Below are positions 25,032 through 34,559 of a stretch of DNA of 64,000 bases, piece by piece. The stretch comes from Planctomycetota bacterium (lineage in GTDB: Bacteria; Planctomycetota; Planctomycetia; Pirellulales; Lacipirellulaceae). The position numbers and the translations under genes are program-made. Under the pieces are notes generated by a model, which was given only the letters and a program-made list of their open reading frames with translations, was not told where the DNA came from and made no database searches. Where the stretch lies: positions 124,001 to 188,000 of the forward strand of contig JAJRSE010000012.1 in the NCBI GenBank assembly GCA_024278955.1, in the 5' to 3' direction. Position 1 is the first letter of the stretch, and each line of letters begins with the position of its first letter.

Positions 25032-27332
25032 GTGGATCCACTTCTTGAATCACTCAATGCACCGCAACGTGAATCGGTTCAGCACGTCGAAGGACCGATG
25101 CTAGTGCTAGCAGGCCCTGGTAGCGGTAAAACACGGGTCGTCACCCACCGTATTGCCCACCTGCTGCGTGAAGGTATTCCCGCTTCAGATATCCTTGCGT
25201 TGACATTCACCAACAAAGCGGCCGAGGAGATGCGCTCTCGCGTCGCGGGCCTGGCTCCTGGCGAGCAAGTTTGGGTCAGCACGTTCCACCGTTTCGGCGC
25301 ACGCCTGCTCCGACAGTATGCCGACCATGTCGGCCTCACGCCCAATTTCACGATTTACGACACCTCCGACTCCAAGCAAACTCTGAAGCGTGTCATCGAA
25401 GTGGGCAAATTCAATACGTTGCACTATACGCCCGACCGGATTGCGAGTGCGATCAGCGCTGCGAAGAACCGGCTGATTCCCGCCGACCAATACGAAGCCC
25501 GGTCAGGCAGCCCGCTAAGCAAGATCGTGGCTGAGATCTATCCGGCCTATCAACAGCGGCTGCTTGCCTCTTCTGCCGTCGATTTCGACGATCTGTTGCT
25601 GCACATTGCTCAGCTCTTGTACAAAAATCCTGAAATACGCGCGACACTCGACCAGCGGTTTCGCTACATCTTGGTCGACGAGTACCAGGACACCAATCAT
25701 GTGCAGTACGTTATGCTGCGTGCCTTGTCTGTGGACCACCCCAACTTGGCAGTCACAGGCGATCCTGATCAATCGATTTACGGTTGGCGCGGGGCCGACA
25801 TCAAGAACATCTTGCAGTTTGAATCGGATTACCCTGAAGTCAAAGTGGTGCGATTGGAACACAACTACCGCAGCACGAAGAAAATTTTGCGGGTTGCAGA
25901 CCAGCTGATTACTCACAACAAACGCCGCAAGAAGAAAGCACTCTTCACCGACAATGATGAGGGCAGCGCCGTCCGGCTAGTCGAGTATGCCAATCAAGAC
26001 AAAGAAGCTCAAGGCATCGCCGCCCAGATTGCGGCATCGATTGCTCAGGGAGATCGTGGGCCAAGCGATTTTGCGATTTTCTATCGAGTGAACGCGCTTT
26101 CCCGGGTATTCGAAAGTGCGCTGCGCGAAGCAGGCGTGCCGTACCAAATGATTCGCGGGCAAGAATTTTATCAGCGTAAGGAAATTAAGGACATTTTGGG
26201 ATATGGCCAGCTGATCAACAATCCGCGAGACGATCAAGCCGTTTTACGAACTATCAACACGCCCACGCGAGGCATCGGTCGCAAGACGATCGACCGGCTC
26301 AACGAACATGCTTATCGTTATGGACTCACCTTGCTCGACGCAGCTCGCGAAGCAACCCAGATCGAGGGCTTAGCCGCCCGATCGGCTAAGAAAGTTCTCG
26401 CCTACGTTGCGTTGGCCGACAAGCTGAGCTTGCTTTCCAACGGCGATCTGGAAGAGATTTTAGGGACGATCCTAAGCGAAACGGGCTACCGCGACCACTT
26501 GAAGGAAAGCGAAACCGAGGATGATCTCAACCGACTTGCCAACATTGAGGAGCTGTTGACCGACGCTCGGCAGTTCGACGAACAGAACCCCGGCGGCGGT
26601 TACCTTGAAACCTATCTTGAGAATGCTTGGCTCACCGGTGAAACCGATGCTTGGGACGCCGAAACCGACAAAGTGACCCTGATGACGCTCCATGCCGCCA
26701 AGGGGCTTGAGTTTCCGGTCGTATTTCTCATCGCAGTCGAACATGGACTCCTTCCCCATGAACGTAGCACAAGCGACGAAGAGAAGATCGAAGAAGAACG
26801 CCGCCTGGCGTTTGTGGGCATTACGCGAGCCGAAGAAGAGTTGCAAATCAGCTACGCGGTGCAGCGAGATTTCCGCGGCCAACGTCGCTACACGGTTCCC
26901 AGTTTGTTCCTAATGGAAATCCCACGAGAGGAACTCGAACTCACTCAAACTTCTCCAGACGTCAACGAGTGGGACCAACAGCACGGGAAAGAGGATTTTG
27001 AATTCGAGACGGATTCGCAAGACCAGTCGCCCGAGGAGTTTAGCTTTGGAGCTTCAATCGAAGAATCCCCAGAGCCCTCGGTCCTGCATATCGCAGCGGC
27101 CCAGGTCACCACGGCAGCCAAGCTTACAGGCGAGTTCGACGAACCCACGGAGCAAGTTTCGCCCAATAAATTCGCCCAAGGCATGGCCGTGATGCATCCC
27201 GAGCATGGCTTAGGAAAAATCGTCGCTCTTTCAGGTTCAGGCAAAAACCGCAGAGCAACCGTCCGCTTCGCAACCGCAGGCGAAAAACGCTTCGTCCTGA
27301 GCCACAGCCCCTTGAGGCCCGCAGGCAACTAA
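25032..27332 (+). CDS. UvrD/PcrA/Rep-type superfamily 1 DNA helicase
   Basis: ATP-dependent 3'-5' DNA helicase of DNA repair and replication-fork maintenance. It has 766 residues with all SF1A motifs: LNAPQRESV (Q motif), AGPGSGKTRV (motif I), ALTFTNKAAEEM (Ia), VDEYQDTN (II), TGDPDQSIYGWRGAD (III), LEHNYRST (IV), TLMTLHAAKGLEFPVVF (V) and VGITRAEE (VI). The tail ends in GMAVMHPEHGLGKIVAL, a Tudor-like RNA polymerase-contact domain found in PcrA/UvrD. The start is GTG 25032 (GTG-GAT-CCA). It is divergent from the alpha-CTD gene across 294 bases holding both promoters. PcrA versus UvrD is not decided. Confidence 0.95.
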   Translation: MDPLLESLNAPQRESVQHVEGPMLVLAGPGSGKTRVVTHRIAHLLREGIPASDILALTFTNKAAEEMRSRVAGLAPGEQVWVSTFHRFGARLLRQYADHVGLTPNFTIYDTSDSKQTLKRVIEVGKFNTLHYTPDRIASAISAAKNRLIPADQYEARSGSPLSKIVAEIYPAYQQRLLASSAVDFDDLLLHIAQLLYKNPEIRATLDQRFRYILVDEYQDTNHVQYVMLRALSVDHPNLAVTGDPDQSIYGWRGADIKNILQFESDYPEVKVVRLEHNYRSTKKILRVADQLITHNKRRKKKALFTDNDEGSAVRLVEYANQDKEAQGIAAQIAASIAQGDRGPSDFAIFYRVNALSRVFESALREAGVPYQMIRGQEFYQRKEIKDILGYGQLINNPRDDQAVLRTINTPTRGIGRKTIDRLNEHAYRYGLTLLDAAREATQIEGLAARSAKKVLAYVALADKLSLLSNGDLEEILGTILSETGYRDHLKESETEDDLNRLANIEELLTDARQFDEQNPGGGYLETYLENAWLTGETDAWDAETDKVTLMTLHAAKGLEFPVVFLIAVEHGLLPHERSTSDEEKIEEERRLAFVGITRAEEELQISYAVQRDFRGQRRYTVPSLFLMEIPREELELTQTSPDVNEWDQQHGKEDFEFETDSQDQSPEEFSFGASIEESPEPSVLHIAAAQVTTAAKLTGEFDEPTEQVSPNKFAQGMAVMHPEHGLGKIVALSGSGKNRRATVRFATAGEKRFVLSHSPLRPAGN

Positions 27333-27516
27333 CGAGCGTGGCGGCGATTGTACCGCTTGAGATTTGGCGAAAACCAATTGAGTCCCCAGGCAGCACTATC
27401 TTGGGCAAGGTGCTGTAGTTAGACTGGGATCATCTGTCTTTCCTGCCCTCGCGGCTCTCTTCACCCGCTCTGGTTGGGCTTCCAACCTGCTCGATTACCC
27501 AGAAGCTTGAATAAGC

Positions 27517-28701
27517 ATGCCCCTCAATTGGCCCCCGCAATTTCTCTTCACCGTTTGTCAAAGTGGTGCCGAGCAGGTACTCAAGCAAGAGATTGCTGCC
27601 GGGCCTGTCGATGCTAGGCCGGCCTATTCGCGGCCCGGTTTCGTGACGTTCAAACTCGAAGAACCCTGTCAGAATCCTGAACAGTTTCATTTCCCCTCGA
27701 CATTCGCCCGCACTCATGGATTTTGCCTTGGCAAAGTGATTGGAGAAAGTACCAGCACGCTCGCAAAAGAGGTTTGGGCCTTGCCTGCGGTCGAACAAAT
27801 GTTGGCAAATCAGACGATCTGCGATTTGCATGTATGGCAACGCGATGCGAGGCCACCTAGCGTTAAGGGGTTCGAGCCCGGGCCAACGCTGCTGGCTGGC
27901 GAAGTCGAAACAGTCATTCGGCAACATTCGCCAATCGAAGAGCTGCGCAGCATGCCCGACGATCCGCGCCCTCCCAGTCGCCGCAACCGCTGGGTGCTTG
28001 ACGTTGTGATGGTGGAGCCTAACGAGTGGTGGATCGGCTGCCATCGCGCGACTCGACGAGTCGACTGTTGGCCTGGCGGGGTGATACCCTTAGTGTTGCC
28101 AGATCATGCCGTAAGCCGCGCTTACCTAAAAATGACCGAAGCGATTGCTTGGTCGGCCCTGCCTGCGCTGCCCGACGACTTATGCCTTGAGCTTGGCTGT
28201 GCGCCTGGCGGTGCCTCGCAGGCTTTGCTGGAACATGGGCTACGAGTCATTGGCGTTGACCCGGCTGAAGTTGATTCGGTCGTGGCTGAGCATCCCAATT
28301 TTCAGTACTTACGCCGCCGATCGGCCGAAGTGCCCCAGAAAGCCTTGCGAGGAGCTCGTTGGCTGGCGGTCGATATTAACGCCGCCCCGGCCTACACGCT
28401 TGATGCTGCCGAAGAGATTGTTACTTCAAAAGCAGCAAGCATTCGAGGCATGATTCTTACGATTAAGCTCTCCGATTGGAAACTTGCCGGAGAAATGGCA
28501 AACTACGTCAAGCGAGTTGCTAGCTGGGGATACGGCGACATCCGGACGCGACAGCTGGCATCAAATCATCAAGAATTTTGCTTAGTCGCACTACGAAGCC
28601 GAGGCCAACGACGGGTCCAGCGACATTCACGCCGGCATTCAAGAGCCGATGCAGCCCATCCAGGTAAACCGCAAGGGCCGCACCTTTCAAAGAACATGTA
28701 G
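27517..28701 (+). CDS. RlmM-like rRNA 2'-O-methyltransferase (FtsJ-type)
   Basis: A 394-residue SAM-dependent methyltransferase resembling RlmM, which methylates the ribose of C2498 in 23S rRNA. The N-terminal half has THUMP-like sequence (FLFTVCQSGAEQVLKQEI). The catalytic half has motif I LELGCAPGGASQALLEHG, ALRGARWLAVDINAAP and MILTIKLSDW, supplying the Lys and Asp of the FtsJ catalytic set. The C-terminal about 30 residues are Arg/His-rich (QRRVQRHSRRHSRADAAH), an extension that could bind RNA. It lies 184 bases after the helicase on the same strand. Confidence 0.82.
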   Translation: MPLNWPPQFLFTVCQSGAEQVLKQEIAAGPVDARPAYSRPGFVTFKLEEPCQNPEQFHFPSTFARTHGFCLGKVIGESTSTLAKEVWALPAVEQMLANQTICDLHVWQRDARPPSVKGFEPGPTLLAGEVETVIRQHSPIEELRSMPDDPRPPSRRNRWVLDVVMVEPNEWWIGCHRATRRVDCWPGGVIPLVLPDHAVSRAYLKMTEAIAWSALPALPDDLCLELGCAPGGASQALLEHGLRVIGVDPAEVDSVVAEHPNFQYLRRRSAEVPQKALRGARWLAVDINAAPAYTLDAAEEIVTSKAASIRGMILTIKLSDWKLAGEMANYVKRVASWGYGDIRTRQLASNHQEFCLVALRSRGQRRVQRHSRRHSRADAAHPGKPQGPHLSKNM

Positions 28702-28765
28702 TGGTTTCAGCACCTATTGACCACTGTTTCCTGTGGTGCTGGCAAGGCCATCACAATAAACGAGC

Positions 28766-30031
28766 TTGACGCCGAATCTAGGCAACGGTACTTACGGGCT
28801 GTTGTTTTCGTGTTTCCACCCGCTTACACGTTTCGATCTGCGTCCGAGGCGTCTCTTGTCTTTCCGAATACTTTTACTGTTGCTTGTTTTTGCAAGCGGG
28901 CTGATCTGCTCCGACCGCCTCTTTGCGCAGCGCGTTCAATTTCCTAGCGCTGCGCCAACTTACGGCGTGCCTGGAGTCGCCCCCACACCGCAGCCGGTGC
29001 TTCCTAGTTTCGATCCCTATGGCAATCCACAGCTAGGGGCTCCACCTCCTGATGTGCCTTACAACGCGACGCCACTTTTCAATCAACCCGCGTTGCCGTC
29101 CGTAGCCCCCCCGGGAATCCCTGGCCCACCACAGCAAGGAGCGGGCATCTTTCCGAGTGGTTTACCTTTCCAGTGGGAGTCGGGTACTTATCAGTATCAG
29201 AATGCTGACGGGAACGTGGCCCGATTGCAGAGATTCCTTCAACAAATCAGTTTTGAACATACATGGATCTACAGCGGAAACAATTCCGATGAGTTGGGTA
29301 TCAACCGTTCGGAGCTATCCGCAACTTTCGGGATTCCCGTATTCTACAATCCGAATACGCCTCTGCTGATTACCCCAGGCTTTGCCTTCAATTGGCTCGA
29401 AGGACCTGCGACTGCTACAGCAGACCTCCCCCCCCGACTTTACGACGCATACCTCGATGCCGCTTGGCACCCGCAGCTGACCGACTGGCTACGCGCCGAT
29501 CTCGGACTTCGGACGGGCGTTTGGACAGACTTTGAAGAGGTCAACAGCGACTCGATCCGAGTTTTGGGCCGCGGCATGGGGGCGCTGACTTTTTCGCCTC
29601 AGTTCGACATCCTACTCGGAGTTTGGTACTTAGACCGAAATCGCGTCAAACTCCTGCCTGCCGGCGGTATTCACTGGCGGCCTAGTAGCGAGTGGGATGC
29701 CTACTTGGTGTTTCCCAATCCAAAAATTCGCAAGCGATCGATTACCCTCGGTTCGAGCCAATGGTGGGTTTATGTTTCTGGAGAATACGGGGGCGGACGC
29801 TGGACTATCCAGCGAGACCCCGCCGGTGCAGCGGCAGGAGCCGGCGACGACATCGATTACAACGATCTACGTGTCCTCTTCGGTTTTGAATGGGAAACTC
29901 AAACCCAAGCACGCGGGCATGTGGAAGTTGGCTATGTCTTCGATCGCGAAATCATCTTTGAAAAAACTCAAACCCCTGCCAAGCTGAGACTCGCCAACAG
30001 CTTGATGATTCGAGGGGGAGTCTCTTTTTGA
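28766..30031 (+). CDS. Putative outer-membrane barrel-like protein, paralogue 1
   Basis: A protein of up to 421 residues with an N-terminal export signal (RILLLLLVFASGLICSDRLFA), a Pro-rich stretch of about 100 residues (GVAPTPQPVLPSFDPYGNPQ), then strand-rich aromatic sequence: LSATFGIPVFYNPNTPLLIT, LRADLGLRTGVWTDFEEV, GVWYLDRNRVKLLPAGGIHW and a last residue of Phe, as in outer-membrane barrels. It resembles the DUF6268-type proteins of planctomycetes. There is no ATG near the signal; TTG 28766 is given and TTG 28856 (SFRILLLLL) is equally plausible. The next gene is a paralogue with overlapping ends. Confidence 0.75.
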   Translation: MTPNLGNGTYGLLFSCFHPLTRFDLRPRRLLSFRILLLLLVFASGLICSDRLFAQRVQFPSAAPTYGVPGVAPTPQPVLPSFDPYGNPQLGAPPPDVPYNATPLFNQPALPSVAPPGIPGPPQQGAGIFPSGLPFQWESGTYQYQNADGNVARLQRFLQQISFEHTWIYSGNNSDELGINRSELSATFGIPVFYNPNTPLLITPGFAFNWLEGPATATADLPPRLYDAYLDAAWHPQLTDWLRADLGLRTGVWTDFEEVNSDSIRVLGRGMGALTFSPQFDILLGVWYLDRNRVKLLPAGGIHWRPSSEWDAYLVFPNPKIRKRSITLGSSQWWVYVSGEYGGGRWTIQRDPAGAAAGAGDDIDYNDLRVLFGFEWETQTQARGHVEVGYVFDREIIFEKTQTPAKLRLANSLMIRGGVSF

Positions 30032-30036
30032 TCGAA

Positions 30037-31173
30037 ATGAGTCTGCCTGAGTACCACTTGCAGAGTCCTAAGCCCGGTTTTGTCGTCCTGTGCTTTGCCC
30101 TAACGCTTGCTGCGTTTTTTGTTGCAAATCCTACGGCCTTAGGAAAATCGCAGCCCGTGTTCGTCGAGCCGGCAAACTCGTGGGGCGGGCAATTGGTACA
30201 CGAGCCGGTACCTTACCAGCCGAGTACTTTGTTTGTTCAGCCGGGCAGCAATCTTGATCCGGTTCTCCTCGACCAACTTGCTCCACCTCCAGGAACCTTT
30301 CTTCCCGCTGGACTGGCTGCGAACTCCGTGCCAGTAGCCGAAGATTTGACGAACGCTAGCCGTCCGCAGCTCCCCCCTGGTGTGCGGAATGGAATTTTTC
30401 AGAAACTTTTCTTTACGGGCACTTGGCTGCCACAGCTTGAAAACGACAGCCTAGGTTGGGGCAGCCTCGAAACGGGCGTCGTCTTTGGTTTTCCTTTCTT
30501 TCGGCGAGACACTCCACTGCTTATCACGCCCCGGTTCGGAGTTCACTTTCTGGACCGTCCCGCGGCGCCTGACTTACCCGGCAAAGTCTATGACGCCTCC
30601 TTGGAGTTTCGCCATTTACGTAAGTTGGGCCAGGGACCCTGGGCCATGGATGTGGCTGTGACGCTAGGCTATTACAGCGATTTTGAAATCAGCGACTCGC
30701 AGGCTTTTCGTGTCACCGGACGCGGATTGGGGGTCTACGAATCTTCGCCTACCACGAAATGGGTATTTGGCGTGGCGTATCTCAACGGGGCGGGGGCCTC
30801 GGTGCTGCCCGTGGGGGGAGTGCTCTACCAGTCCTCGCCCGACGTCAAGTGGGATCTCGTCTTCCCGCAGCCGCGCATCGCTTGGCGGCTGCCTGGCGGA
30901 ATCCCAAACAATGGCGACGAGCGCTGGTTTTATGTCGGAGGAGAATTTGGTTCGGGCATATGGTCGATCCAACGCCCTCTAACACAAACTCCCGATCTGC
31001 TCACCTACTTCGACTATCGCGTAATGCTTGGCCTGGAACGCAAAATTACTGGCGGGCTCAGTCGCCGCTACGAAGTGGCTTATGTGTTTGGGCGAGAGTT
31101 GGAGTTCGACAGCGCAACGCCCGACATTTCTCTCGACGACACCCTGATGCTACGAGCTGGCTTTACTTATTAG
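30037..31173 (+). CDS. Putative outer-membrane barrel-like protein, paralogue 2
   Basis: A 378-residue exported protein with signal GFVVLCFALTLAAFFVANPT, a Pro-rich spacer and a strand-rich domain parallel to the preceding gene: FGFPFFRRDTPLLITPRFGV aligns with FGIPVFYNPNTPLLITPGFA, LPVGGVLYQSSPDVKWDLVF with LPAGGIHWRPSSEWDAYLVF, and YEVAYVFGRELEF with HVEVGYVFDREIIF. It ends LMLRAGFTY, a barrel-type C-terminus. ATG 30037 lies 5 bases past the upstream stop (TTG 30028 would overlap it), so the two arise from a tandem duplication and are translated together. Function unknown. Confidence 0.77.
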   Translation: MSLPEYHLQSPKPGFVVLCFALTLAAFFVANPTALGKSQPVFVEPANSWGGQLVHEPVPYQPSTLFVQPGSNLDPVLLDQLAPPPGTFLPAGLAANSVPVAEDLTNASRPQLPPGVRNGIFQKLFFTGTWLPQLENDSLGWGSLETGVVFGFPFFRRDTPLLITPRFGVHFLDRPAAPDLPGKVYDASLEFRHLRKLGQGPWAMDVAVTLGYYSDFEISDSQAFRVTGRGLGVYESSPTTKWVFGVAYLNGAGASVLPVGGVLYQSSPDVKWDLVFPQPRIAWRLPGGIPNNGDERWFYVGGEFGSGIWSIQRPLTQTPDLLTYFDYRVMLGLERKITGGLSRRYEVAYVFGRELEFDSATPDISLDDTLMLRAGFTY

Positions 31174-32046
31174 CTACTTGGCCATCGCTCGTTGAATTGC
31201 GGTGCCCATGTCGGCAGGGCTTTGCGCGACTTCGATGCCGGCGTCTTCAAGGGCGGCAATTTTTTCGGCGGCGGTGCCTTTGCCACCTGAAATAATCGCC
31301 CCGGCGTGACCCATGCGTTTCCCCGGAGGTGCCGTTCGACCGGCAATAAACGCAGCAACCGGCTTGGTGATGTGCTCTTTCACAAACGCTGCCGCCTCTT
31401 CCTCAGCCGTGCCACCGATTTCGCCGATCATGATGATCGCTTCGGTTTGGTCGTCTTCTTGGTACATTTTCAGCAAATCAATAAACGAAGTTCCCACGAT
31501 CGGGTCGCCGCCCAGGCCAACGCAAGTCGACTGTCCGAGGCCAACTTCCGAGAGCTGCCAAACGGCTTCGTAAGTCAATGTACCGCTACGGCTCATCACG
31601 CCGACGGTGCCCTTCTTGTGGATGTAACCCGGCATGATGCCGATTTTGCACTCGTCCGAGGTAATCACCCCTGGGCAGTTGGGACCGATCAGATGGACGT
31701 CGCGCCCTTGGATTTCTTTGTAGACTCGCACCATATCGGCGACCGGGACGCCTTCGGTAATCGCAACCACGGTGCTGATGCCTGCGTCGACCGCTTCGAG
31801 AATTGCGTCCGCAGTGAACGGAGGCGGCACGAAAATCATACTCGCATCGACGCCCTGTTTTTCAACGGCTTCGCCAACCGTATCGTAAACCGGCACACCA
31901 AGGATCTCCTGCCCCCCCTTGCCAGGCGTCACGCCCGCTACGAGCTTGGTACCATAGTCGATACAGTTCTTGCTATGAAATTCACCAGCGCGGCCAGTGA
32001 TCCCCTGGCAAACAACGCGTGTCTCTTTATTAACTAAGATGCTCAT
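31174..32046 (-). CDS. sucD: Succinyl-CoA synthetase (ADP-forming) alpha subunit
   Basis: TCA-cycle enzyme, alpha subunit; binds CoA and carries the phospho-His. The 290 residues match family length. CoA-binding [19 protein letters not shown] opens the protein. [37 protein letters not shown] and [19 protein letters not shown] follow; His in GHAGAI is the phosphorylated residue. ATG 32046 ([15 protein letters not shown]) is preferred to 32082, which adds 12 residues. It follows sucC by 107 bases on the same strand, and its stop lies next to that of the barrel gene. Confidence 0.97.
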   Translation of the reverse strand: MSILVNKETRVVCQGITGRAGEFHSKNCIDYGTKLVAGVTPGKGGQEILGVPVYDTVGEAVEKQGVDASMIFVPPPFTADAILEAVDAGISTVVAITEGVPVADMVRVYKEIQGRDVHLIGPNCPGVITSDECKIGIMPGYIHKKGTVGVMSRSGTLTYEAVWQLSEVGLGQSTCVGLGGDPIVGTSFIDLLKMYQEDDQTEAIIMIGEIGGTAEEEAAAFVKEHITKPVAAFIAGRTAPPGKRMGHAGAIISGGKGTAAEKIAALEDAGIEVAQSPADMGTAIQRAMAK

Positions 32047-32153
32047 GTTTTGATTCGCTTTAAGGAAACCACAGGGAAACAACAGAACGATGGGATTTCA
32101 ATAATCTCTTCTTTTCTTTCCGTAGTTTCGTAGTTCCGCCGTGGTTGAATTCT

Positions 32154-33338
32154 TTAGGAAACTGCTGCAACAACTTTGTTTGCTGCGTCGGTAAGATCGC
32201 TGGCTCCGATGATGTCGATGCCGCAATCTGCCAGAATCTTGCGGCCTTCTTCTACTTCGGTGCCTTCGAGTCGGACAACCAAAGGCACGTTAAAGTCGAC
32301 GACTTTGTAAGCTTCGACAATCGCGTTGGCGATCGTAGTGCAACGCATAATGCCACCAAAAATGTTTACGAGAACCGCTTTGACGTTCTTGTCTTCGAGC
32401 AAAATATGGAAAGCCTCGGTAACCTGTTCGACCTTGGCACTTCCCCCGACATCAAGGAAGTTGGCCGGTTCGCCGCCGTGTAGCTTAATCAGGTCCATGG
32501 TACTCATCGCAAGACCTGCCCCGTTGACCAAACAGCCAATGCTGCCGTCGAGCTGGACATAGCTGAGACCTGACTTGTCGGCTCGCACTTCGGCCGGATC
32601 TTCTTCGTCGAGATCGCGTAGCTCGACCAGCTCAGGATGACGGAACATGGCGTTGTCGTCGAAGCTCATTTTGGCGTCGAGCGCCATGATCTCGCCTGCG
32701 CCAGTTACTACAAGCGGGTTGATCTCTGCCAAGCTGCAATCGAGTTTCACGAAAAGCTTGCACAGCGTTCGCATAAAGGAATCGGCCGAGCGGACGCTCT
32801 TGCCCGTGATTCCCAGACGATAACAAAGCTTTCGGACTTGGTACGACTGCAACCCAGCATCGGGGTCGAAGGCTTCTTTGAAGATCAGCTCGGGGGTGTT
32901 TGCCGCGACATCTTCGATGTTCATGCCGCCTTCGCTTGAAGCCATAAGCACGGGCATCCCACAGGCACGGTCGATCACGATACCCAGGTACAGCTCGCGA
33001 GCGATATCGCAACCGGCTTCGACCAGCACCTGCTTAACGGTGCGTCCCGCTGGGCCTGTCTGGATAGTGACCAATTCGCCGCCCAATAGGTTGCCAGCCA
33101 CCGTGGCGGCTTCCTCGGCAGATTTAACAAGCTGGACGCCATGTTGGTCGGGATTAGATTTGATGGTCCCCTTACCGCGTCCACCGGCATGGATCTGGGC
33201 TTTGACGACGGCGAACGGGCCGCCAAGCTCCTTGAATGCAGCGGCAGCCTCTTCGGCCGAGCGGGCGATAATTCCGTCGGGTACGGCCACGTTGGCGGTA
33301 CGGAGTAGTTGTTTTGCTTGAAATTCGTGAATCTTCAT
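32154..33338 (-). CDS. sucC: Succinyl-CoA synthetase (ADP-forming) beta subunit
   Basis: ATP-grasp beta subunit of succinyl-CoA synthetase, giving nucleotide and succinate specificity. It has 394 residues. [20 protein letters not shown] is the typical start, followed by [55 protein letters not shown] and [20 protein letters not shown] 33338 is used; 33368 would add ten residues without family match. It is first of the sucC-sucD unit, with the 1.2 kb repeat-rich gap upstream. Confidence 0.97.
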   Translation of the reverse strand: MKIHEFQAKQLLRTANVAVPDGIIARSAEEAAAAFKELGGPFAVVKAQIHAGGRGKGTIKSNPDQHGVQLVKSAEEAATVAGNLLGGELVTIQTGPAGRTVKQVLVEAGCDIARELYLGIVIDRACGMPVLMASSEGGMNIEDVAANTPELIFKEAFDPDAGLQSYQVRKLCYRLGITGKSVRSADSFMRTLCKLFVKLDCSLAEINPLVVTGAGEIMALDAKMSFDDNAMFRHPELVELRDLDEEDPAEVRADKSGLSYVQLDGSIGCLVNGAGLAMSTMDLIKLHGGEPANFLDVGGSAKVEQVTEAFHILLEDKNVKAVLVNIFGGIMRCTTIANAIVEAYKVVDFNVPLVVRLEGTEVEEGRKILADCGIDIIGASDLTDAANKVVAAVS

Positions 33339-34559
33339 CGGCAGACGGCCCTGGGTTGGTGGCGCCATTATGAACTGGAGGCTTTGTGCTTAATCGGCGA
33401 GTATAGCGCCATTCGATGGCTAGGGTCAACGGTAGGAAACGAAAGTAAAACGAAAACAACTGCCGGGGAGAAGGCGTTAGCATCCCGCAGCGAATTGTTG
33501 AGTGGCTAATGCGTCTCGACGGCGCCCGCTGGAAGCTGAAGTGTATTTCCCCTGGAAATTCAGTTGGACCAAAGCACTGGCTGCCTCGGATTTCAATTGA
33601 TTTGTTCGTGAGTTGCTTTTGTAGCCCGAGGCAAAGTTGCTCTCTGGTGTTCTCCGGACCGCGTGGCGGCCAGTTGTTGGACGCCCCCCCCGATTAGGGT
33701 TTTGTCCCATTTGAGGGGGTCCCATGTTTTGGGACAAAATTCAGAGGTTTTGTCCTTTGCGGTCTGCGATTGGTTCGGGAATTGCAGAGCCTGTTGCGAA
33801 GGTGATGGGACAAAATTGGGTGAATTTAGGATTTCTGGGGTTCCTTATTGAGACAAAATTATTGCGGAATGCGAGTTGCGAAATTCGGAATGTTTGCTGT
33901 GGGGATTGTCGCATTTTTGGGAGGAGGATACGACGGTTATTTTTGGCCGGGGGTGGATGTGTGAAGAGGGAGGCGAAGCGAAATCCACGATGAACTCCGC
34001 GCGACCGCCGGCGCAACCAAAGCAGTAGCCACAAAAAACACGAAAAGGAGAAGGAATAGCCCTGTCGCCAGTTCCGTCTCTTGGTCAGGTTTTTAGAATT
34101 CTTGTAGAGCAAATTAGCCGTTTTGGCTGGTTTTTGTGATTTGTAACCGTTCACGGTCGGAAGAAGAAACCACAAATTGCACGAATACCACGAAAGGATG
34201 TCACTCCTAAGCAATAACCGAAGAAGACAAGTATTTCTTCTCTCTGATTTGAGTGATTCGTGGTTCTTCCTGTCTTAGGTTCCGTGAACGGTTACTGTGA
34301 TTTTTTGTTTCTTGTGGCCATTAAAAATTTGCGCGCCGTGCGAAGATTTCAACCGTTAGTAACACAAAACGTGCGTTACGGACTGAACCTCAGAACGTAG
34401 CCTTTGGCAGTTACGTCATCAAAAAAAGAAGCTTTTTCAATCTTGGCGGGGTTGCTCAAATCCTTTAATCACAGTAGCTTGTTGACTATTAGCAGGGATT
34501 GTGAAAAAATTCACAAGGTCGCTGCCCAGCCCAATTGCCATTCAACCCTCCTGCCTACC
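33339..34559. other. Gene-free 1.2 kb interval with short repeated and inverted motifs
   Basis: No frame with coding character was found. The word GGGACAAAATT occurs at 33731-33741 and 33807-33817, with GAGACAAAATT at 33850-33860 and inverted TTTTGTCC at 33700-33709 and about 33749-33756. TTTTGTCCC and GGGACAAAA form an arm pair around 33700-33739. GTAACCGTTCACGG (34143-34156) is inverted at 34282-34295. Several CACAA/CACGAA-rich words follow 34010. The nqrA promoter should lie in the last 150 bases. Confidence 0.6.

Noticed and set aside
24781-25053. Minus-strand 90-codon frame between the alpha-CTD and helicase genes
   Set aside because: It overlaps the helicase start and the space needed for two divergent promoters; no motif and no ribosome binding site.
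33741-34214. Minus-strand open frame of 157 codons in the sucC-nqrA gap
   Set aside because: Its sequence follows the repeated GGGACAAAATT and CACGAA words rather than a protein pattern.
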